A stretch of 64,000 nt of DNA from Capniomyces stellatus (lineage: Eukaryota > Kickxellomycota > Harpellomycetes > Harpellales > Legeriomycetaceae), in NCBI GenBank assembly GCA_001661515.1, contig LUVW01000033.1, positions 1-64,000 on the forward strand, written 5' to 3'. Of this stretch, positions 44,291 to 58,151 are shown in pieces. The translations under genes were made by a program, and so were the position numbers. Under the pieces are notes generated by a model. The model had not been told where the DNA came from and did no database searches. It worked only from the letters and a program-made list of their open reading frames with translations. Positions within the stretch are counted from its first letter, which is position 1. The number at the start of each line of letters is the position of its first letter.

Positions 44291-45553
44291 AGCAGCTCAA
44301 ACACTTATTGTCAAATATTTTGAGTCAAGTAGATGGGGGTTAAGTAGCTATTGATCGAAAATCCGACAATATGTATTCCCAAGTTGGGAATATTCACTTG
44401 AATAGCCAACTAAAGCTGCTACATTTCCGTCAACAGTTAATTTACCCCTTCTACTATTGATTAAGGTTATAATGGGCCTATGCCTATCAACGTTATGGTT
44501 GAAATTCATCAATTGATACACGAATCCAATAGTTGCCACTTGATTTGTATATTAGTTGGTACTTGGTGCAACAAAAGGACTGAATCAAAGCCTAATCGGT
44601 CTAATAAGTTTCTTTGTAGTTCCTTAATATCTAAAAAGGCAAGACATCAATCATATGGAGGAAGGGGGGGGACGTGATTATTAAAAGTTCGTTAGATACT
44701 TGTATGTATATGGTGTTTTGAAGATTTTTTTTGCTCTTTACATTAGGTCGAGCTTTAAATAATGTGGCTAGAGGCTAGCACAATTACCAAAGCCGTATTC
44801 TAGTACTTTGGTCACACCAAGTAAATAAAACACGTCATTTGGTCAAATCGGGCAATTCCTATAAAAACACTTATGCGTCAGTAGCTATAGGTTGAAGCAG
44901 AACATGGTGTATTTTTGTTTATTTTTTTATTTTTGACTATTTAGCCAAAAGCGTTCGCTATGTCATTCAGACAGTGTATATTTTGGCACTTGTCCTGAAA
45001 TTTACAACAAACATGCGAGTTTTATTGAACAAAGACACCAAAAATTAAAAAGCAAACGCCGTTAGAGAGGTAATCTGAAAATAGAACGCTGATATCAATG
45101 GCCATGGTAAAACGCAGTGCCAGTTTATCTGAAAAAGCGTACTTTGTTGTCTACTAATTTACAACGAACTAGTTTAGCTTCCATTGGAGTGCCAAAACGT
45201 TTTCCAAAATCAACAGGGAATTCGAATAAAACTAGCTTTGGCAGCAACTCTTTTCTTCCTGTGTTGTGACTGTGACCAATGATTTATTTTCTTTTTTTCT
45301 TAAAAAAAAAGCTGAATAAAAAAATGGTGTTGGGAGTTTTAGTTAATGCTTGTGCCAACAAATTCCGGCAAATAAAAAAAGTTTAATGTTAAGGTTTAGT
45401 TTAGAGGCTTTGGGTTTTAATGTTGGCGATTCTCGAACTGTGCTCGTTTCATTCCATTCAAGCTTTGCGTAAAAACACCGAATACTGCACTTTTTGTTTC
45501 TATAAACTTTTCCTTTTAATAAAAAGACATTCACGACAGGCAGAGTATAATAA
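44291..45553. other. gene-poor region before MOG1
   Basis: Apart from the copia-like fragment I see nothing that I trust as coding. Confidence 0.45.
44348..44539 (-). mobile_element. copia-like integrase tail relic
   Basis: The minus-strand frame contains RRGKLTVDGNVAALVGYSSE, then YSQLGNTYCRIFDQ. The spacing and the VGYS..(x)..Y.I(F)D pattern resemble the segment that follows the integrase core in Ty1/copia polyproteins. It is cut off by a stop and no other copia domain is near. Confidence 0.4.
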
Positions 45554-46732
45554 ATGACAGAAAGATATATGTTTGGCAGTTCGTCGGTAACAAAGCTACC
45601 AGAAAGTTTTGAGAAAGACATGTAATAAGACGTCTAAATTACGATAATTGTTCGACTTTTCCCAGAGATAGATATATAGATATATATATATATAGCGAGA
45701 GAGAGAGAGAGTGTGTGTGTGTGGGGGAGGCTGGACCAGAATTGAGTAAACTGCGGATATAATACGATGTTTTAATAAAAATACACGGGTTAACATTGGA
45801 AATTGTTTATTTAAAGTATAGGTTTCAAAAACAAGAAAATTTTATAGAATTCTTTGTCGATGATTCCAGAGAAATGACTATCGAGATAACCCAGCTAAAT
45901 AGTGTCGAAGAAAGCGAGGAAGAAATGCCTAGGTAAAGCAGGAGTGCAAATGTGGAGCTTGTATATCGAAAATAGCAAATGCAGTCAGATAATCTGATTC
46001 AGTGCTGGAGCCTAAATATCCCCGTTGAAATATCCTATTCACTAAACCCATGAATACATGCATAAATTGGGGCACTATTTTTTAACTCCTGAATAGAGCG
46101 TACTTTTTGGATATGATAGCCTCGGGTGATATAAAAGAAAGTGCGATCATAGACGCAGGCCATATTCCTGACGACTTGGTCCCCAACTTGCCGTAAGCTA
46201 TTTGTTTTTTTGGTGCCTAAATTTAGTGCTCTTTTGTGCGTCTTGTTTTGAATTCAAGCAGGATATGTCTATCTAAAGACATGTTTTTGCTAGTATATAT
46301 ATCTATACATACATGTGATTATTGTGTCTTGACACTTGCTAAAGTGAATAAATAAATGTAGTTGTAAATGCAGGTATAGTATTGTTTTATTGAATTCTGT
46401 TCTGTTTTGTGATTCGTCTGTGTAGTGCGACTTCAAGTGCATACTACTTGGTTGGGGAATATTATTCGCCTTCTACGCTCCAGCTTGGGCTGCATAGCAA
46501 AGCTATGGAGGAGGTCAGACGGCGCAATGTTATTATTTCAGTTTTCCGGATTTACGAGTACTCGGTTGATGTGGTGATAACAATGGAGCAGCAGGTTGAG
46601 GACGAGTCTGAACATTTGTCACTAGGTCCGCCTGAATACCCCGATGACAAGCCTAAAAAAGAAACGCTGATGGATGTATTTAAGATGGTTATGGAAAATT
46701 ATGAAATTCTTCAATTTAACAAAATGTACTGA
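45554..46732 (+). CDS. MOG1: Mog1-like Ran-binding nuclear import factor
   Basis: Five exons: 45554-45621, 45696-45745, 45848-45932, 46097-46192 and 46426-46732; phases agree and give 201 residues. It opens MTERYMFGSSSVTKLPESFE, the Mog1-type start. FFVDDSREMTIEI follows, then VFRIYEYSVDVVITMEQ, the conserved strand near the end, and FKMVMENYEIL. Mog1 binds Ran/Gsp1, helps release nucleotide, and supports nuclear import. Exon 2 is the least certain: it sits in a (TA)(GA)(GT) microsatellite and reads IERERECVCVGEAGPEL instead of the usual segment ending in VPDNQ. It is the only choice I found with matching phases and no stop. Confidence 0.75.
45671..45721. repeat. compound (TA)n(GA)n(GT)n microsatellite
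   Basis: TA, GA and GT dinucleotide tracts follow each other. Half of it lies in the proposed MOG1 exon 2. Confidence 0.85.
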
Positions 46733-47160
46733 CTTTGGTCTCAGCTTTATCAATATTTACTCGCTAGACAGCATGATGTCCATATCCATATTATAATTTA
46801 CTTGATTAGTACGTTTCAGCGTGTACACTTTCTACTCTAACAAATATCAACATCTCGTATATAGTCATTCCAACTTATTTTTTATTGAAACATTCTATCC
46901 TGCTGTATTTCACTAAAATATACCACCATACTTCTTGCTCGCTGCTCCACTGAGTCCACTTTCTTTTTAGAGAAAAGAATAATATGGAAACATGCATCAG
47001 TGGGGTTATAATTGGTGAAGCTATTTGCGTTTAGTGCAACAATTTGTGTTCAGTACATCCAGCTATATCAGCATACAATACCGACGTATATAACTTTTTT
47101 GCTGGAATTGACTGCTTTTAAAACGAGTTTGGGCTTGTTTTTCAAGAGTGGGGTATGTGT
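46733..47160. other. intergenic after MOG1
   Basis: AT-rich; no clear gene. Confidence 0.5.
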
Positions 47161-47470
47161 AATGGTTCAGTTGCTGAAAATTTGGGAGTGTTTGACAGGC
47201 CAATACTTTCAATGCATCGTGTTACTAAATAGCAGAGATAAACGCGCATACATTGGTGACATGGTTGCAATCTTGAGTACTGCCCCAGCACAAACACTAC
47301 TCTGGTATGAAGACTGCGAAAGAGGGAAGATTTGTCAAAGAAGGAATAATGGTGGTAAAAATTGGAATGTTATCCATTAGATCTACCAAGACAAGAAATC
47401 TGCCATCAACAATGGCATAATACTTGAAATTGATTTACCCAACAGTTAGACGAGACAAGAACTGAATCGA
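47161..47470 (+). pseudogene. possible mitochondrial ribosomal protein uL14-like fragment
   Basis: From ATG 47161 the frame reads MVQLLKIWECL, then QYFQCIVLLNSRDKRAYIGD and MVAILSTAPAQ. The C-I-x-V-L ... K-x-A-x-I-G-D pattern fits the first half of organellar uL14. The expected DNSGA is missing, and the continuation TAKEGRFVKEGIMVVKIG lies in another frame. A later piece (IYQDKKSAINNGIILEIDLP) returns to the first frame after a TAG. It is either a decayed copy or a gene with introns I cannot place. Confidence 0.3.
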
Positions 47471-48382
47471 ATTATCTACATCATTTAAAAAATCGAATAT
47501 GGCCAATTAGTTGTTGACTTCTGTTACTCAGAGTATTTAAGTAATGAGGAAAGGAAAATAATTAATTTAAAAAAAAAGTGAAAGTCCAATTACAGTATTT
47601 CAAGCAATCATAACCACGAAAAAAGTACAGTGGAACTGAAATGAGAGTAAAAAAAGCATTGGGGCAAATAGGATTAGTAGAAGAAAAAAACAACAATAGC
47701 AATAGGAGTTTGTACTTTTTTTTTCCCTCTTATTTGGGCAGATTGTTTTATTTTTTTCAAATGGAAAAAGGTAAGAATCAAGCAAAAGTCTAGTAGGAAA
47801 GTTTGGTGAAAAATAGACAAAATATGATATTTTGAAGAAAAAAAAACCACAAACAATAAACTAAAACATAGAAAAAAAATAAGGAAAAGAAAAGCAGTAC
47901 TGGTGATTATTAGCACTTTTATACTTTCCTAACAGATATACTTGAACATCTTGAACTCAATCCAAAATCATCTTGAAACAATAAACATATAGACGTTACG
48001 CGAGTATTATAAAAACAGTTTAAATAAGGGCAACAGGGATAATTCGAAACGGTAAGCTATAAAAAAAAGTACTCTAGGTGTCAAAAAATCAAACTGCTTT
48101 ATTTCTGATTTTAAAGAGACTAAATGGTTGAGAAAGCTGAGATTGTATGCTTGACTATTTTGTTTCAATAGGTTAGTTTTTTTTTTTGTAAAGAACAGGA
48201 TTTACTCCACTCGACTAGTAGTTTGAGTATTATCAGAGATTTCGATCGAATTGGTATTAACGGAAGGGGCCTAGATATTGAATCTTGGTTTAACTTTTAT
48301 AAAGGAAAAAACAGACAAATAAGAGAGAATTGGCTTGCCTAGATTGGAGCATTGGAATAGTATCTTTTGCAGATTGTAATCA
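47471..48382. other. intergenic upstream of 4EHP
   Basis: A-rich plus strand; no gene seen. Holds the presumed promoter of the gene starting at 48383. Confidence 0.55.
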
Positions 48383-50162
48383 ATGGAAAAAGAAAACTCG
48401 GACAATCAACCATCAGCAGCTAAAAAAGGGTAAATGGCGAGATGAGGTTTATATGGATGTAGATATGGATATGAATGTGAATATATTAATGGATTTAGCT
48501 GGTAAAAGCTGTTTGAAATGATATTATAATAATATTGGTTAAACAGTCAAAAATAACAGGTGTTGTATTATACTGCGATTGAAACAATAGCTCAAAACTT
48601 GTCCAATATCAAAGAAATAAAGCAGCAGGAGCAAAAGACAATAGCGAAAACAAAGAGAATCAGGGGAGTCAAGACGGTAGCAAGCAACAAAAAGAAACAT
48701 TGACATTTGCGAAAGCTGTAGCCAAAAGCCAAGCCTCCAAATCGGCAGGATCAGTGGGGTTGACAAAATCAGCGGGTTTAGACATGGATGGAACTAAGAC
48801 AGCTAGTAGCTTGGGTGGTGGTAAAGCAAATGACCCGGTCGATCCAGCAGTGGATAGCAAGAATACACCACTAAGTAGCGACAATAAAGTTGTTTCTGAC
48901 GACGGAACTGTTCCCGAGACTCCACAAAACGACGGATTGGCCCACAATCTTCAATATAACTGGACTTTTTGGTTTATGCATCGCCTGCCTGGCCAGAAAA
49001 TTGTAGATTATGAGGCCGCAATGTCAAAGATATCTTCATTTTCAACTGTAAGCACCAATAGCCAATAGCAATAAAGCTAGCCAACCATTATATGCTGGCT
49101 ACTACACAATAACTAAAACCAAACTCACATGTGTTGTTGTGTTGATGTGTATTTATAGGTTGAAGAGTTTTGGTCTGTTTATAGCCATCTCCGCCGCCCT
49201 AACCAGATGCCTACTGTCTCTGATTTCCACCTGTTTAAGTACGGAGTACGACCAGTTTGGGAGGTTGGTAGTCATTTAACATGCCTTTTCTTTTTTTGAC
49301 AACCTTTTTTTGACAACCTTTTTTTGACAACCTTTTTTTTTGACACATCTGGACCAATTGTTTAATCTGTTGAATAATCTAACCGGGTGTATCTATTTTT
49401 GCTCTGATGCGACTGGCTATGCACAACCAAAAGGATGACACCAATATAAGGGGTGGAAAGTGGATGATTCGGACCAAAAAAGGACTTGCATCTCGTCTAT
49501 GGGAAAAGCTGGTAAGTCTATCGTTTTGTACTTATTGTTAATATTGAGCTAATTGCTTGGCATAGCTATTACCCTGAATCGTGTCATTGGATCAGTTTGG
49601 GGTTGTTTGATATAGGCTGACTTTTGCCATATAGGTTAACTCGAGAATATTATATTTTGTTTAGATCAATTTGGATGAAATTTACTTTAAATGTTTAAAG
49701 TTTTGGCTCATTTCGATTTATTAACCTTTTTTTTTCCCCTTTTTTACAATTATTTTCTGACCATGTCAATTATGCCATTAGATACTTGCTATTGTCGGTG
49801 GTCAATTTGATTTTGGCGAAGAGATCTGCGGTGCTGTTCTTTCTATTAGAAACTCGGAGGATATAATTTCGCTTTGGAACAAAACAGCCAACGACGCCAG
49901 CATCAACATATCTATTCGGTAATTACAAATAATAATTAAAGTATTTCTTCTGGATATATTTGTGCGCCTCTTTTAATCAAGGCAAATTTACTGGCATTTA
50001 CTAATAAGCTTATATTTGTGCTGAAACTTGTGACATCACCAAAACAGAGATACACTCCGCGATGTACTAGAGATTTCGCACGAGACCATCATGGAGTATA
50101 AGGCTCATAACGACTCGTTGCGAGACAACTCTAGCTTCCGAAATACTGACGTCTACAAATAA
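48383..50162 (+). CDS. EIF4E2: class II eIF4E (4EHP/eIF4E2-type cap-binding protein)
   Basis: Six exons: 48383-48429, 48591-49047, 49159-49263, 49434-49511, 49782-49918 and 50048-50162; phases agree and give 312 residues. The first ~125 residues are a Lys/Ser/Gly-rich extension. The core follows: LQYNWTFWFMHRLPG, STVEEFWSVYSHLRRPNQM, DFHLFKYGVRPVWEDDTN, GGKWMIRTKKGLASRLWEKL, GEEICGAVLSIR and ETIMEYKAHNDS. Class II marks: Tyr in IVDYEAAM where eIF4E class I has the first cap-stacking Trp, plus RKGLASR.WE and the EDIISLWNKTA stretch. The second Trp (VWE) is kept. Such proteins bind m7G caps weakly and usually repress rather than start translation. The first intron acceptor (48590) is the least certain. 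Confidence 0.92.
49285..49344. repeat. 14-base tandem repeat in a 4EHP intron
   Basis: Unit TTTTTTTGACAACC, three to four copies. Confidence 0.85.
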
Positions 50163-50216
50163 AATTTAAGTAAAACGCAGATAAACTAAAAAAATAAGGT
50201 AGCAGCAATGTCAGCG

Positions 50217-50251
<35 letters not shown>
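50217..50251. repeat. (TAG)n microsatellite
   Basis: About 12 copies, just after the 4EHP stop codon. Confidence 0.95.
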
Positions 50252-50252
<1 letters not shown>

Positions 50253-50863
50253 TCATTATCTTCTTTAATACAGTATTGAATAAGACGCGTAGTTGTTTTT
50301 TACATTCAAAATAAACATAATTGATAAAAATGCATGTACTTTTCTTTGTTTTTTGGTTTCGACTGTTATTGTTATTATTATTATTATTTTGCCTAGTTAG
50401 TGTGGGGGGGGGATTTTATTAGTTTAAACGTATAGACCGGCTTTTTTAGGGAATCTTGGCGGTATGTGTGGTGCATATATCGCAGTGCTGTTTTAACATG
50501 TTTTTAGTTTTTACAACCTCTTTTAAGCTTTTATATCTTTAATTTTTATTTAATTTTTTCATTGAAATATATGCTAATTTTAGTTTTACAACACCAAGTT
50601 GGATTTGAAGCCTCTGTTTTGATTCACAAGTTTGCAAACCGCATTCAAAAAAAAATTCCGAATTTCTAATGACGTAAACACCAAATTCAAAGAATCAATA
50701 GTCAAAAGTCAATTAAGAGTAAACACTGGACTGACCAATAAACTTGCATGTTGCTTCCAGGGCAAATTACTAGCTAATTAAGAGTTTGTCAAGTAAACGT
50801 AAAATAGAAGGCCAGTTTCTATTGTTTATGGCCATTAATATCAAAAGGATGAAGTATTGATTA

Positions 50864-50899
50864 TTTTAGTTTTAGTTTTAGTTTTAGTTTTAGTTTTAG
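50864..50899. repeat. (TTTTAG)6 hexanucleotide repeat
   Basis: Six copies about 130 bases before the PUP2 start. Confidence 0.9.
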
Positions 50900-51004
50900 C
50901 AAACGTAAATAAAACACAGCTTAATACCAAGTAGATTGCTTTTTCTGCCAATTTAGTAAAACAAAACACATTTAAAACAAAAGGGATAGCAAACGCAAAA
51001 ATAA

Positions 51005-52521
<1,517 letters not shown>

Positions 52522-52917
52522 AAATATACGAGAAAATCGTTGTAAATATAATGAATGCTGGTGTTTTATCTGTGGCATTTATTATTACTAAATAAAGACA
52601 TCATTTCGTCATGGTGTCATATTCCTCTTTGTTTGATTTTCTCTACCAAATGTTTTTAACTTTTTTTTTCTTCTTTCTTTCTCACTAATCAGCATTCTGG
52701 TTCTAGTTTTAGTACATTTTTTTAACAAATAAAAGCTATCAATAAATAAATCAGTGAATATATTAATAAATGGGATAAAACAAAACAAATCAAATATATA
52801 ATACATTGGATAGCAACTGCCTGGAAATAGGTTAGTATAAACAAGCAATGCATCGATGAGAATAAATACAGCAAAAATAAAAAAGACACGATACAATATA
52901 AATAAACCGATGGGTAT
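52522..52917. other. intergenic between convergent PUP2 and the transporter gene
   Basis: AT-rich 3' region shared by two convergent genes; no other gene. Confidence 0.6.
52591..52596 (+). terminator. poly(A) signal of PUP2
   Basis: AATAAA, 70 bases after the stop codon. Confidence 0.45.
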
Positions 52918-55560
52918 TCACACATACTTGTAAGCCAAGTATGCGGCTATTAGTGGGAACAATCCACAGATGCGAAACAAGTGGCTTATTGGTACAAAGT
53001 CGCTGATTGAGGAGTTTGGGTTTGACAGTTCAAAGAAGAGGAATATTAAGGAGCTGAAAATGGCAGTGATCAGCTGTGGAACCACAATATACATGTTATG
53101 GGCTCCCAAAATTGTTCCTGACGAGGAGTGGCTTTGTTCAAAAGGCGGGCTCGGGTTTGGGCTTGGCTCTGAGTGTTGTGTTGAATCTAGATCCAAGTTT
53201 TGATTTTCACTTTGACTTTGGTTTTTACTTTGGTTTTGACTTTGGTTTTGACTTTTGCCAGCTGTGTCAATTGTGTTTTTTATATTGGAGTCTATGTTAA
53301 TTTTTAAGGGCAATATTAACGGAGCTGATACTGAGCTGCTTGAGTTCTGTCTGTTGATATCATTTCTTAAACATACTTTGCCTAAGCCAGCAGAACCCTC
53401 GTCTTCAGTGTCGCTGCTATACCCCAGCATCGAAAACGGCGTGGTGGAGTTGGACTTTGAGCTGGAACTTGCAGCCGTGTTTGTTGGGTTTGCAGAATTC
53501 GACGCTTCTGGAGAGGTGTTTTTTGTATTTGACAAAGAGTGCAAGGTGTATGATTCGGAGGCAGAGGCGGATCGGGTGGAGCTTAGACATTGGCCAATCA
53601 GTGCAAAGGGGACCCAAACAGTGACAGCCCAGCAAAACCCCAAAACCGAGAACAGTATTGTGGCGCTCATGTAGCTCTCAGAAATGAAAATAGTGGAAAA
53701 CATAACAAGCGAGAACAGCAAGTTAGAAAACATCCACAGCTTAGACAAACTCAATTCGTGTGGAAAACAAGTGTACAAATACGCTTGGATAGCCAAAACA
53801 CCTGACCTGCTGCTGCAAACTGGCGACTCTGTTGCTGGAACTGGCAAGCAGGTAGGAGCCTGTTGCACGTGTGCCTGGTTTATAACCACATGTGGGAGTG
53901 TGAATGAAGAGGCTAGAGAAATAATGGAGAACAACATCATTGCAAACGATCCAGACCGGGTGGCCAACTCCAAGTCCACGTTTTTATCTAAATTACAAGT
54001 AAAATCCAGGTTATTGCTTTGATAAATACTTTCAGAACAACTCTGCTTACTATTGATGGTAAGTACAGCCTGTTAAACCAAACAATTGTCTACTTTACCA
54101 TGACCTTCAAAACTAGAAAGACCGGCTCCAATGCCCTCGTGCTTCAAGTACAGCCCAGCTATATAGGTCGTACAGTAAAAAAGAAACGGAAACCACCCAA
54201 TCCAGGAAAAAAACTGGATATGGCAGATCTTTTGGATTCGGTAAGGCATCGTTCGGATCGATGAAGCTACATTGGAAAAAATCGAACTCAGTGTCACCCT
54301 ATGTTCAACACCCAGATCATGCCGATTAAGCCGAGCTCGAATCACACCCAGCGGTGCCTCGTGGTTTGTCAAGCAAGTCAGAATAATCGAGACGTTGAAT
54401 ATAGCCAGCGTCAATGCCGTGTACGACTTCAGTTGCGACTTTCCAAGAGCCGGTATATACTTTACCAAGTCATAAAATCCCCTACCATACATTAAACAAC
54501 ATTATCTTATCATTTCCGCTTATTTCCAGTTTAACAACTACAAACATCAACCTTTTTTTTTTTTTTTTTTTTTTTTNNNNNNNTTTTTTTTTTTTTTTTT
54601 TTTTTGAAAGATCTGATAAAATGAAATAAAAACAACACCAACTGGTTTGGCTTGATTTACATTGTATATCCAAACACATTCCCCACTCCTATCATACTCG
54701 ATGCCCAAGCAGCCCCTCTCTGCTGCTTTGAGTGTGGCAGTATATCAACCATCAATGCTCGCAAACACGCCATCACTGCGTTTATCGAAAAGTCAAGCAA
54801 GTAAAATCCAAATACCGCCACTGCTTGAACAAACACTCTGTTCTTAACTCCGTCAAACCCAATTGCCTCCACCAACTCTTTGGTCCACCCAATACAAATC
54901 AAACTAAACGATACTATAATTCCTGAAACCACTATGTACGGCCTTCTCCGCCCGTACTTTGACTCGCAACTGTCACTAATCGCCCCTATCACTGGCTGCA
55001 TAATCAATCCTATAACCCACACATATCATTTCAGTTCCATGGCCAACATTTACCCCCTCACCTCTTTCTTTCTTTTACTTTCTTATTTCTTATTTCTTTC
55101 TTGGCAATAGGGTATGTATATAATTGTAGATATTTCGTACGTGTCTCCTACCTGAAATAGGCCCCGCTAACCAGACCAACGAAACAAAAGACTTTGACAG
55201 CCCCAACTCTAGCAAATATGGCGACCCATATCCCATTTCTAAAGTCCAAACCACCTGAACCCCCAAAAACCCAAAAGTCAGGTTAAACAGTTCCCTTATG
55301 TCCCTTCCCCTTTCATTGGCGCGGCCATCAGTAGATATATCTTCATATCCACTATACCCTACAGGACACTCTGTCCCGGCTGTGTTTATTTCTTCGGCTT
55401 CCTCTAACATCAAACTCAACTCAGAGTCTACTCGCGAGAGAAAACTAGTATTCACTTCATACAAGCTATCGGTCTCTACTTTGCCTATCTTCGCTCCATT
55501 GCCGCTACCTTCGCTTTGTTTTCCTCCCTGCCTTGCCTTTCCTTTTATCAGACCCCTCAT
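52918..55560 (-). CDS. sucrose-transporter-like MFS protein (GPH/SLC45-type)
   Basis: Four exons on the minus strand: 55560-55152, 55009-54661, 54481-54099 and 53987-52918; phases agree and give 736 residues. Start: the ATG at 55560. The hydrophilic N-terminus (~90 residues) is followed by about 12 membrane segments. Signatures are SLVWLAGPISGLIMQPVIGA across the first intron, the MFS loop SKYGRRRPY, GNVFGYTMGFYDLVKYIPAL across the second, FFSWIGWFPFLFYCTTY and GTILGAHNMYIVVPQL. A long cytoplasmic loop before the last segments is Ser/Asn/Gln-rich with NQSQNQSKNQSQ. Relatives are proton-coupled disaccharide importers; the substrate here is inferred. The second intron contains the poly-T/N7 gap, so its length is not known. 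The last exon is the longest. Confidence 0.9.
54553..54605. other. assembly gap (N7) inside poly-T
   Basis: T24, seven Ns, then T22. It lies in intron 2 of the transporter gene and is likely a scaffolding gap of unknown true length. Confidence 0.95.
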
Positions 55561-57725
55561 TTTCCTCAATTCCCTCTTTGATTTCTCTTTCTCGCTTTTT
55601 GTGCTTTGCCTTTCTCCCCTTATTTGCGTTACCCTTTTACGTTTAATATCCTACCTTATTCCGATAGTTTTCTTGAAAGAGTTAAAACAGTGCCCATTTC
55701 TTTGCTATACTTTATTGCTACTGGCAAATACTCGGAGTTCTGTACTATCTTCAAGTCGACTCTTATTATTTTTTACTGGAAATATTTATTCTCTATATAT
55801 TCTCTTTTGGCTCCAATTTCACTTCACGATTCCTGGCATTTCATTTTACTTGTTTGTTTGTTCGCTTGTTTTTTTGTTCGTTTGTTTTTTTTTGTTCACT
55901 TGTTTTTTTGTTTGTTCGTTTGTATCCAGCTGAGTATACCGGTAGCCCTTTTTATAATAAGTATAGTTTACTTCTATTGTATGTGGTAAAAGCACATTTT
56001 CCCAACCTAACCGCTATTCTTGCTTCTTTTTTTTTTCTCCAAGTCAATTTATCACTAGACTCAGTCACTGGACCTTGTTGTGTTCATTAATACACATTCT
56101 ATTTCCGTTTTCGATTATAAGCTTTGGCAATGTTTGTTCAATGCAGCCAATCAAGCCTCAATACCCTTTCTTTATTTCTTTAAATATCCTGTTTACCTAA
56201 CGCCTATTTCAGGTTTTTGATCTCTATTCACTTGCTGGAGTTTAATTTAACGATTCATTATGCAATAAATACCCAGTCTTCAATTTTACACTCCAGTCAA
56301 CCCCACCAACTAAACTCGCAGACTATCTGTCACTAAACCCCCCCCCCTCAATATCATATTAGAATAATCTTATCAATTTACGCCACAATTATTCCAACCG
56401 CCTCCTAGAACGAGTAAACTAGCCCATACTAAAGGTGTTTGTAAACACAAGAATTAACCTCAAAAATGACACACTGTGCTTGTTATAAGTCAACTACTAA
56501 ACAATGATACAATCAACGATCACTAAACCATAAGCACACCCCTTATCACCAACCCTAATTCTAATACTAGCAGGTTGTTTGTAAAAACATTTTGACGTGT
56601 TGGGCTTTTAGCACAAAAATACAATACTCGGATTATATCTTGTAGAAAAGATACAGCAGCTATCTGGTGCAATAAAATATTGGAATATTTAAAAATTTAT
56701 TAATTACGCCCGAATCCAAGTATAAACGCTAAAACTCTATCTATTTATTATTATTACAATCATCTCTACTCAAAGTCAACAAAACATCATTACGGGATTA
56801 TCGGTGTCAGTACAAAATGTAAATTTGATTTAGCCGCAAAACAAGTGCTTATGCGCACTACTCGCGTGCTCGTGTACAGAAAACTGATTGTGAATCCAGT
56901 CGATACACCGAACAAACAAACGGCATAGGCCCTAACTACTTGTTTATATACCTCCTGTACTTGCAAACATGGCACTCACACCTGCACGTACTTTTACAAA
57001 AAGCCAAATAACTACACTTGCAACTTCGGGGCATATTTACTGGGTTGTTTACAAACGAGACTTGTTATCGTTAAATATGGTATATGCAGATACTTTAGCT
57101 TGGAAATTAGAATTATATGTATAAGCCACGGTAGGTTTGAAAATTGGGTAGATAGATACAGATTAAAAAGATTTTTGTTAATTCTTTATATCGACTTGGG
57201 GATTTGGGTCGGTGCAGATTGCTTATATAAGAACTCGTGCTCAAATTTTCCTTTTTCACTTTTACCTTTCAATGCGATCTATGTTGTTTGGTGATGCGGT
57301 CTTTCAACTTTAAAGCTTTGTTTGCTAAAAAGCGTTTGACAACTCGACATCAAAATCATCCTCAAATTGGCTATATTGTTGAGAAATTGGTTTGAACTTG
57401 TGTCACAACCGAACAATACACGCTGTTCACTGACCAATAGTATTGTTTTCCCCTTTAGTCCAGCCTTTTAGCTCTTTGTTTCGCAGCATTAAAAGTATCC
57501 CGAAATCGATAAAAGCAGATATGCTTCTTTTTCTTCTGCTTCACATCGAACAACCCAATATCCAATAGCACATTTGTGACGTTGAATTTCTGGCTCAATC
57601 TGATACAATAACACTTGACAATTAAAATCTAGCTGATTGGCAAGCTGATGTCAATGTATTTGAGGTGTATTTGCATATTCCTAATAAAAAATAACTGTAA
57701 TAGGATTTTTTTTCTTTTTATTTAG
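55561..57725. other. gene-poor region, T-rich
   Basis: No supported gene. The plus strand is T-rich, with TTTGTTCG-type repeats near 55850-55920 that give Phe/Val/Cys-rich frames. C8 lies near 56339. It includes the presumed promoter of the transporter gene. Confidence 0.5.
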
Positions 57726-58151
57726 AGCCATGTTAACCATATTGATCAGCTACGGAAAACTCGACTGAAACTGCGATAAAGGTTTGTTCGCATGATGTCA
57801 AACGGATTGAAATTTTCCACTGTATTCAAAATTAAGCCTAGTTTTCAAGCAGATCAGCAATCGAAACAAAGGCCTTGTGACTTGAGACTACCCAGCTTGC
57901 AATGGGTGTCAAAGTCAGCCTGTAAAACCATGCAAAGCAGCTGAACTTCTATGTCTGGACAAACCACTCTTTCTTTAAGAAGGTTTAGACAGTAAAACCA
58001 TCAAGAATGTTTTTTTGAGAATCAGTCTAGATAACAATACTACCAAATTTCAAACGAGTCGGCTTTACCAACCAATCTACTTTTGATCTTGGAAGAGGAG
58101 AATAAACCCGACCTGCTTTCAGTTGCTAACACTGAAATTGACTACAATTAA
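57726..58151 (+). mobile_element. possible Ty3-type integrase tail relic
   Basis: One frame reads SHVNHIDQLRKTRLKLR, a TAA, then FVRMMSNGLKFSTVFK, QSKQRPCDLRLPSLQWVSKS, and after more stops a last piece LLLILEEENKPDLLSVANT. HVN.(I)DQLR resembles the segment near the C-terminus of Ty3-type integrases. Several stops break it. Weak call. Confidence 0.3.
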
